In this document: piece after piece, positions 56,353 to 64,000 of the stretch
How positions within the stretch are numbered: position 1 is the first letter of the stretch
Layout: each line of letters opens with the position of its first letter
Assembly (NCBI GenBank): GCA_009731375.1
Contig: BJOX01000007.1
Location: 1,355,995 to 1,419,994, forward strand
Direction: 5' to 3'
From: Paulinella micropora
Taxonomy: Eukaryota; Cercozoa; Imbricatea; Euglyphida
DNA length: 64,000 nt
The notes under the pieces: model-generated
What the model was told of the DNA's origin: nothing
Databases searched by the model: none
Seen by the model: the letters and a program-made list of their open reading frames with translations, nothing else
Translations under genes and position numbers: made by a program

Positions 56353-56884
56353 NNNNNNNNNNNNNNNNNNNNNNNNNNNNNNNNNNNNNNNNNNNNNNNN
56401 NNNNNNNNNNNNNNNNNNNNNNNNNNNNNNNNNNNNNNNNNNNNNNNNNNNNNNNNNNNNNNNNNNNNNNNNNNNNNNNNNNNNNNNNNNNNNNNNNNNN
56501 NNNNNNNNNNNNNNNNNNNNNNNNNNNNNNNNNNNNNNNNNNNNNNNNNNNNNNNNNNNNNNNNNNNNNNNNNNNNNNNNNNNNNNNNNNNNNNNNNNNN
56601 NNNNNNNNNNNNNNNNNNNNNNNNNNNNNNNNNNNNNNNNNNNNNNNNNNNNNNNNNNNNNNNNNNNNNNNNNNNNNNNNNNNNNNNNNNNNNNNNNNNN
56701 NNNNNNNNNNNNNNNNNNNNNNNNNNNNNNNNNNNNNNNNNNNNNNNNNNNNNNNNNNNNNNNNNNNNNNNNNNNNNNNNNNNNNNNNNNNNNNNNNNNN
56801 NNNNNNNNNNNNNNNNNNNNNNNNNNNNNNNNNNNNNNNNNNNNNNNNNNNNNNNNNNNNNNNNNNNNNNNNNNNNNNNNNNNN
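56353..56884. other. Assembly gap, 532 N
   Basis: Between SINE and ATT array. Confidence 0.98.
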
Positions 56885-57692
<808 letters not shown>

Positions 57693-58842
57693 CTAGTTTG
57701 GCTACCGTCGGGTAGCGCGCGCACAGCGCCCTAGCCACCGCGGGGCTGACACCTCGGATTGCGGCGTAACAGCCAAGCCGCTCGGCCTGCCCAAGCGACA
57801 GGTCGGACCCCGCGCGATAGGTGCGGCGCCCCTGGCGCGCACGCTCGTGTACTACCGCGGCTTGCAGTTTACAGCTATCGCCTGTTGTGGCCCGTTGTTC
57901 TCCCGTAGCAGTGCCTGCAGCAGTAGTAATGGCTTCCCAAGCACGAAACAAATTCAAGATCAGCACTGCCGTGTGCAAAATGTGGGCGGTATTCAAGGAC
58001 TGGAAACCGTACTTAATTTGCGTACTGCACTCGGTAGAGCGCAATAGCGCCAGCGCCGCCGCGTCTGGCTCGGAGCCGCCCTTGCACACCACCTGCGCCC
58101 GCTTCAAGCCTAACAGCAAAGGACTCTGTGCGTTTGTTTCGGCTTGCAGAAGCCAGCAGGGGCTTTCAAAAATGTAGCATACGCAACCGCTGCGCTGCAC
58201 GGGTTCTTCGCGCACCCAATCCGCCAGCGCCTCACGCTGTGCCTGGAAGCGACCCGAGTAGATGCCCTGTAAACAATCGTCCGCTCGTTTGCGTTCAAAC
58301 AGGCGTATGGTACGCCCTTGCATGCGAAAGGCAATGTCGCCCAAGGGTAGCTCCTCGCACGCGGCAAAGGGTAGCCCCTGCAGACAGCGCCGCAGCCCCG
58401 CTTCCCGGTGATCCAGAACCAACAAAACCTCCATGGAGGCTTGGGGCGCAGCAGCGAGCCAGTTGCCCGTCCAGCGCCGCGCGGCCCCGCGGCCCAGGTC
58501 CTGTTCGCTTAGCCTGCCCAGCTCCGCCGCCAGCTCCGCCAAGTAACACCGGGCTGTTCCTTCGGTCTAGCCTGGTATTGCTGCGCGCAGCCCCGCAAGT
58601 CCCTGCCATTTTACCAACAGGAACTTTTCCCAAAAAATCTTCAGCTCGGCGCTGGTAGGAAGAGCGCTGCGGGAAACGGAATCTTGTGCCAAATCCGCCA
58701 GGCGTGCCCGTGAGCCGGGCACTGGGCCCAGCTGAGCAAGAGCCTGCGCGCACGCCTCTGCTAAGACCCGGTTTGTGTTTACTTGCAATTCCACCTCTTG
58801 TTTCTGCTGCATCAAAAATCTGACGACAAAAAGCACATACAT
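57693..58842 (-). CDS. ERCC4-type (XPF/MUS81-like) nuclease with in-frame TAG and truncated end
   Basis: The nuclease core has VLLVLDHREAG, LPLGDIAF, FERKRADD (the ERKx3D motif) and CVCYIFE, followed by a helix-hairpin-helix start (GVSPAVARALCARYPTVAKLV). This domain cuts branched DNA, as in XPF, MUS81 and giant-virus homologues. Upstream, an ORF from ATG 58842 reaches a TAG at 58567-58569; the same frame then continues into the nuclease, which has no ATG of its own before the core (TTG only; an internal Met is just before VLLVLDHRE). So either the TAG is a nonsense mutation or the first ORF is separate. At the 3' end the frame runs into an ATT array, so the second HhH is lost. Confidence 0.75.
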
Positions 58843-58888
58843 AAAAACCTTACAACTCTACTTGTAGCATTTGTAGGGCCCTTTCCCC

Positions 58889-59223
58889 NNNNNNNNNNNN
58901 NNNNNNNNNNNNNNNNNNNNNNNNNNNNNNNNNNNNNNNNNNNNNNNNNNNNNNNNNNNNNNNNNNNNNNNNNNNNNNNNNNNNNNNNNNNNNNNNNNNN
59001 NNNNNNNNNNNNNNNNNNNNNNNNNNNNNNNNNNNNNNNNNNNNNNNNNNNNNNNNNNNNNNNNNNNNNNNNNNNNNNNNNNNNNNNNNNNNNNNNNNNN
59101 NNNNNNNNNNNNNNNNNNNNNNNNNNNNNNNNNNNNNNNNNNNNNNNNNNNNNNNNNNNNNNNNNNNNNNNNNNNNNNNNNNNNNNNNNNNNNNNNNNNN
59201 NNNNNNNNNNNNNNNNNNNNNNN
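58889..59223. other. Assembly gap, 335 N
   Basis: Preceded by CCCC. Confidence 0.98.
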
Positions 59224-59335
59224 TTCTCTCCTCCCTTTCACTGCCTCTGAAAAAACAAATTTATCTTGGACTTTTCCTTACTTGATATATGCTTAAATAT
59301 CTACAAGACTTGCTGTCAACATCTGCTGGCAGATC

Positions 59336-60235
59336 ATGTTTGGGGAGTATGCAGAGCAAAGCACACCATCATCACGGATGTGCGATCTCCTACTCTGTCC
59401 CAATTCCCTTTTATCTTGCTTTATGGTGGGGGCCTACGTCATAATTGTGATTTGGGTGGCACTGTTGTTCGATCAGCCTTGTACCGAACACCTCACCTCG
59501 CTGCCTTTGGCGCTGTCGGTGGCTGCTATCCAGCTGATATACGCCTTGTTTGATTGCTGCTACTTTCTTTACTACTCTGAGCCCCGCGGCAAAAATGCTA
59601 CTGCTTCTTCTGACTCCCGCAAAAAAACTGCTGCCGATTCACAAGGGTTCAGGGCAAACGAAGTCTTTCGTTTGCTCGGCTGTTACGTGTCGACCACCCT
59701 GACGCTCTTTCTGGTGAGACAAGAAAAGCTCGAGGACATCGATATTTTGCCGGTTCTTTCTAGGCTAAGCGCCCTACTCAACCGAATAGCCTTGATCATT
59801 GTCTACTGGAAGAAGAATAAGGCTAATATGTATATGTCAATCTGTCAATTCCTTCAAGCGGGTGCTTCGGCCAGTTTGTTTACCTATTTTTGTGTACGGC
59901 TTTCTAAATTGGAAAGAGTGCCAGACGTCCTCTGGTTGCAGGCCGTCTGCGGTATACAGGCAGCGGCTTTTCTTACTGCTGTGCTGTTCTGTGCTCTCAG
60001 TTCTTTAACTCACACAAGAACCATTGCAAAATACTTGGACCTGCTCTCGTTTTGCTTTAATTATACCGACGACAACGACGATTGGAAGTCTGAATACGGC
60101 AGGGGTTTTACACTACTGTCCTCCCTGTTCGCTCACGATGGCGCTCTATGCAATATGCGATTAATGACCAAGGCCAGCAATTTAGGATTTCTGTCGAAAG
60201 ACCAGCAGTTTTATTTTTTAAAAAAGGAATTGTGA
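59336..60235 (+). CDS. Multi-pass membrane protein, 299 aa
   Basis: Intact ORF from ATG 59336. It has about six hydrophobic helices (for example FMVGAYVIIVIWVALLF, LALSVAAIQLIYALFDCCYF, ASASLFTYFCVRL, GIQAAAFLTAVLFCALSSL), a charged linker at about 80-110 and a polar C-terminus. No signature of a transporter or receptor family is recognised. Layout similar to the broken membrane protein at 44851-45515. Confidence 0.6.
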   Translation: MFGEYAEQSTPSSRMCDLLLCPNSLLSCFMVGAYVIIVIWVALLFDQPCTEHLTSLPLALSVAAIQLIYALFDCCYFLYYSEPRGKNATASSDSRKKTAADSQGFRANEVFRLLGCYVSTTLTLFLVRQEKLEDIDILPVLSRLSALLNRIALIIVYWKKNKANMYMSICQFLQAGASASLFTYFCVRLSKLERVPDVLWLQAVCGIQAAAFLTAVLFCALSSLTHTRTIAKYLDLLSFCFNYTDDNDDWKSEYGRGFTLLSSLFAHDGALCNMRLMTKASNLGFLSKDQQFYFLKKEL

Positions 60236-60278
60236 CACACAACCCATTTCCTTGCCCAAGAAGCAGGGGGTGAGAGAG

Positions 60279-60343
60279 NNNNNNNNNNNNNNNNNNNNNN
60301 NNNNNNNNNNNNNNNNNNNNNNNNNNNNNNNNNNNNNNNNNNN
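60279..60343. other. Assembly gap, 65 N
   Basis: Between the membrane protein and the next ORF. Confidence 0.95.
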
Positions 60344-60397
60344 GACAGATCGAGGGCTTAGAAAATTAAAAGGGCAGAACCGGTGGAGGGGCTTTTG

Positions 60398-60860
60398 ATG
60401 AGATTGGCGCGTGGTGTGTCAAAGAAGCAGCGCACTAGCAGCAGGCCATTGGGAGACATCGCGTTGTATTATTTCTCTGAAAATGCATACTCTCCTTTAA
60501 TGTTAGCCTTTGAGGAGGAGGCGCAGGGTGGGCGCGACCAGACTTCCTTACGTTTGGTAGAGTGTCTTTACGTGACAACCCCTAAGGGCAAGGATCTACA
60601 TGTTTCTATACAAAGGTCGAGAGCTCCGCCTTTTTAAGCGGCGGAGCAGCCCTAGCCTTCGTCCTGGTAGCAAGTATGCGGCGCCCGGCAAATCTATCGA
60701 TTTTGGCGAGAAAGCTTTGCTGGAACAGCGTGTTGCTTGGTTTCCTTCGGAGGCTTCTGCTTCTCCGGCTTCTCCTGCTTGGATTGAGAACCTAGAAGAA
60801 AAAAGGAAAAGGAGGGGGAAGAAGAAGAAAAAAAGCGGGAAAAAAAGAAGAAAAAGATGA
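60398..60860 (+). CDS. Uncharacterised basic protein in two frames
   Basis: First frame from ATG 60398 (MRLARGVSKKQRTSS) to 60637; second from 60600 (MFLYKGRELRLFKRR) to 60860. The protein sense switches near 60600, where KGKDLH is followed better by the second frame, so one indel is likely. The C-terminus turns into Lys/Arg from a GAA-type repeat, which may be read into by chance. No family recognised. Confidence 0.4.
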
Positions 60861-61219
60861 AGAAATATGAGTACAAGAAGTTAAGAAGCTTAGGGTCAAA
60901 TAAACAACAAGTTGAGAAAAGAAAAAGTGATTATAAAAATGAGGAGTAGAAGGAGAAGAAGAGTAAAAAGAAGAAGAAGAAGCAGAGCTACCTTTCTTTC
61001 CCTTCGTCTTGGGTTAAGTATCGGCGGTGACATCTTCTTCTTCTTCGCTTTCTTCCAAGCATCCTGCACAAAACATTCCCTAAATTCAATTACGAAATAA
61101 AAGAAACTAAATTAACCAAATTTGAGCTTTTTCGGCCTGGCAGACGACCGAGGCTCTGCCGAGTTGCCTTTTGCTTCTCGCTTGCGCTAGGAAAATAGAA
61201 AGAAGGGCGGTGAGCGGGG

Positions 61220-61283
61220 GGGGGGGGGGGGGGGGGGAAAGGGGGGGCGGGGGGGGGGGGGGGGGGGGGGGGGNNNNNNNNNN
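61220..61283. other. Poly-G tract with 10-N gap
   Basis: About 18 G, AAA, then further G runs to the gap at 61274-61283. Confidence 0.9.
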
Positions 61284-61516
61284 CCCGGTTTGCTTCCTGA
61301 ATAAGCAAAAGGTACTTCTGTCGCCATTGGCGAAACATCGGGGGATTAGTTGGGTTACCGATGAAGCCCACCCACATGGGCTTCACTTGCTTTTCGAAAT
61401 CTAAAAGGCAAGAGTTCTTCAGGTTGAACATATACGGCCCCAGAAGCTGCCACTGAATCGTGTCGGCGACGCCATCGCCGGTCGTGTCGATCTCTCGAGC
61501 AGCGAAAATAAAACGC
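61284..61516 (-). CDS. Possible exon of an unknown protein
   Basis: Minus-strand frame from about 61526 to the gap with good coding look (for example REIDTTGDGVADTIQWQLL, KQVKPMWVGFIGNPTNPP, RQWRQKYLLLIQEAN). A T-rich stretch ending TTTTTTGCAG just before GATCC looks like a splice acceptor. DTTGDG resembles a calcium-binding loop, but only one is seen. The other side runs into Ns and poly-G. Confidence 0.4.
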
Positions 61517-61696
61517 TTGGATCCTGCAAAAAAACACACTAAAACAAAGAAAGCATATGCATCACAAGAAAGGACACGATATTGTTTTACCACGATTGAT
61601 TTGAACTGGCGTCTTCCTGCGCCAGCCAGCTGGAAAGAGGATAAAGAGCCTATGATTAATTATGCAAACACAATATTACTAAACGCGAAGCGCCGG

Positions 61697-61832
61697 GGGG
61701 GGGGGGGGGGGGGGCCCCCNNNNNNNNNNNNNNNNNNNNNNNNNNNNNNNNNNNNNNNNNNNNNNNNNNNNNNNNNNNNNNNNNNNNNNNNNNNNNNNNN
61801 NNNNNNNNNNNNNNNNNNNNNNNNNNNNNNNN
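61697..61832. other. Poly-G, CCCCC and 113-N gap
   Basis: G18 then C5 then Ns before the GAA array. Confidence 0.95.
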
Positions 61833-62208
61833 GAAGAAGAAGAAGAAGAAGAAGAAGAAGAAGAAGAAGAAGAAGAAGAAGAAGAAGAAGAAGAAGAAGA
61901 AGAAGAAGAAGAAGAAGAAGAAGAAGAAGAAGAAGAAGAAGAAGAAGAAGAAGAAGAAGAAGAAAGGAAGAAAGAAAGAAAGAAAGGAAGAAAGGAAGAA
62001 AGGAAGGAAGGAAACAAGCAAGAAAGCAAGCAAGAAAGAAAGAAAGAAAGAAGCAGAGGAGGATGATTCAGAAAAGAAGAAGAAGAAGAAGAAGAAGAAA
62101 GAAAAGAAGAAGAAAGAAGAAGAAAGAAGAAGAAAGAAGAAGAAAGAAGAAGAAGAAGAAGAAGAAGAAGAAGAAGAAGAAGAAGAAGAAAAAGAAGAAG
62201 AAGAAGAA

Positions 62209-62244
<36 letters not shown>

Positions 62245-62722
62245 AAAGAAGAAGAAGAAGAAGAAGAAGAAGAAGAAGAAGAAGAAGAAGAAGAAGAAGA
62301 AGAAGAAGAAGAAGAAGAAGAAGAAGAAGAAGAAATCCAGCAAGAAAGCAAGCAAAAAAGAAAAAAAGAAGCAGAGGACGATGAAAAGAAGAAGAAGAAG
62401 AAGAAGAAGAAGAATCAAGCAAGAAAGCAAGAAAGAAAGCAAGAAAGAAGCAGGAGGATGAAAAGAAGAAGAAGAAGAAGAAGAAGAAGAAGAAGAAGAA
62501 GAAGAAGAAGAAGAAGAAGAAGAAGAAGAAGAAGAAGAAATCAAGCAAGAAAGCAAGCAAGAAAGAAAGAAGCAGAGGAATATGAAAAGAAGAAGAAGAA
62601 GAAGAAGAACAAATCAAGCAAGAAAGCAAGAAAGAAAGAAAGAAAGAAGCAGAGGAGGATGAAAAGAAGAAGAAGAAGAAGAAGAAGAAGAAGAAGAAGA
62701 AGAAAAAGAAGAAGAAGAAGAA

Positions 62723-62758
<36 letters not shown>

Positions 62759-63354
62759 AAAGAAGAAGAAGAAGCAGAAGAAGAAGAAGAAGAAGAAGAA
62801 GAAGAAGAAGAAGAAGAAGAAGAAGAAGAAGAAGAAGAAGAAGAAGAAATCCAGCAAGAAAGCAAGCAAAAAAGAAAAAAAGAAGCAGAGGACGATGAAA
62901 AGAAGAAGAAGAAGAAGAAGAAGAAGAATCAAGCAAGAAAGCAAGAAAGAAAGCAAGAAAGAAGCAGGAGGATGAAAAGAAGAAGAAGAAGAAGAAGAAG
63001 AAGAAGAAGAAGAAGAAGAAGAAGAAGAAGAAATCAAGCAAGAAAGCAAGCAAGAAAGAAAGAAGCAGAGGAATATGAAAAGAAGAAGAAGAAGAAGAAG
63101 AACAAATCAAGCAAGAAAGCAAGAAAGAAAGAAAGAAAGAAGCAGAGGAGGATGAAAAGAAGAAGAAGAAGAAGAAGAAGAAGAAGAAGAAAAAAGAAGA
63201 AGAAATCAAGCAAGAAAGCAAGCAAGAAAGAAAGAAAGAAAGAAGCAGAGGAGGATGAAAAGAAGAAGAAGAAGAAGAAGAAAAAGAAGAAGAAGAAGAA
63301 GAAGAAGAAGAAGAAGAAGAAGAAGAAGAAGAAGAAGAAGAAGAAGAAGAAGAA

Positions 63355-63406
<52 letters not shown>

Positions 63407-63899
63407 CCAGAAAGAAAGAATGGAAGGAGGGAAGGAAGAAAACAAGCAAGAAAGCAAGCAAGAAAGAAAGAAAGAAGCAGAGGAGGATGAGAAGAAGAAG
63501 AAGAAGAAGAAGAAGAAGAAGAAGAAGAAGAAGAAGAAGAAGAAGAAGAAGAAGAAGAAGAAGAAATCAAGCAAGAAAGCAAGCAAGAAAGAAAGAAGCA
63601 GAGGAATATGAAAAGAAGAAGAAGAAGAAGAAGAACAAATCAAGCAAGAAAGCAAGAAAGAAAGAAAGAAAGAAGCAGAGGAGGATGAAAAGAAGAAGAA
63701 GAAGAAGAAGAAGAAGAAGAAGAAGAAAAAAGAAGAAATCAAGCAAGAAAGCAAGCAAGAAAGAAAGAAAGAAAGAAGCAGAGGAGGATGAAAAGAAGAA
63801 GAAGAAGAAGAAGAAGAAGAAGAAGAAGAAGAAGAAGAAGAAGAAGAAGAAGAAGAAGAAGAAGAAGAAGAAGAAGAAGAAGAAGAAGAAGAAAGAAAG
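61833..63899 (+). repeat. GAA/AAG array with higher-order units
   Basis: (GAA)n blocks separated by short units such as AATCAAGCAAGAAAGCAAG and AGAAGCAGAGGAGGATGAAA. The pair of units recurs several times (for example near 62608, 63100 and 63634 for AACAAATCAAGCAAG). Long Lys, Arg or Glu (and antisense Phe/Ser) ORFs here are repeat translations. Ends in a gap at 63900-63996. Confidence 0.95.
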
Positions 63900-64000
63900 N
63901 NNNNNNNNNNNNNNNNNNNNNNNNNNNNNNNNNNNNNNNNNNNNNNNNNNNNNNNNNNNNNNNNNNNNNNNNNNNNNNNNNNNNNNNNNNNNNNNNAAGA

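Noticed and set aside
61460-63490. Lys/Arg-rich ORFs as histone- or protamine-like genes
   Set aside because: They are GAA repeats read in three frames, spanning gaps.

Overview
The window looks like eukaryotic nuclear DNA from a draft scaffold. It has 20 N-gaps and very large microsatellite fields, and its genes belong almost entirely to mobile or virus-like elements. I see no bacterial features (no operons of household genes, no rRNA, no functional tRNA, no CRISPR). The host cannot be named from the sequence. A polinton-like virus, giant-virus-type nucleases, Ty3/gypsy elements and LRR repeats together would fit a protist or alga, but an animal genome is not excluded.

Region 1 (1-7.9 kb) is part of an endogenous polinton-like virus (PLV). 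It holds an A32-type packaging ATPase cut by the window start, a small beta-rich protein, a two-helix membrane protein with a likely frameshift, and a long tail-fibre-like protein ending in an S74 intramolecular chaperone. It also holds a charged protein, a small basic virus-type protein, an F-box-like protein, a retroviral-type integrase and a GIY-YIG nuclease. No major capsid gene is visible; it probably lies left of base 1.

Region 2 (7.9-18.5 kb) is a complete Ty3/gypsy LTR retrotransposon (A1). It has 236-bp LTRs, a 4-bp target duplication, a gag with a CCCH finger, and a pol (PR-RT-RNaseH-INT) in the same frame as gag behind a single UGA.

Region 3 (18.5-33.0 kb) is almost only repeats: a 179-bp tandem repeat, CATA, CCATA, TATCTA, GATA, CT and CA arrays, a 118-bp minisatellite, TAA arrays with an interspersed 48-bp unit, and a tRNA-derived SINE.

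Region 4 (33.1-42.6 kb) is a related gypsy element (B) with its own LTRs and GATT target duplication. Most of its interior is replaced by an inverted, 5'-truncated second copy of element A (A2). The cores of A1 and A2 look identical while their ends differ.

Region 5 (43-44 kb) is a leucine-rich-repeat pseudogene broken by an 88-bp CATA insertion flanked by an 8-bp duplication.

Region 6 (44.6-61.6 kb) is GC-richer, gap-ridden and compact. It has multi-pass membrane proteins, a PD-(D/E)XK nuclease, an ERCC4-type nuclease, coiled-coil and charged proteins, and tightly packed or overlapping reading frames with several frame breaks. It may be a decayed endogenous large DNA virus. Between its islands lie an inverted CT/GA array, a MITE, a SINE copy and ATT arrays. 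Region 7 (61.8-64 kb) is a GAA-type array with higher-order structure.
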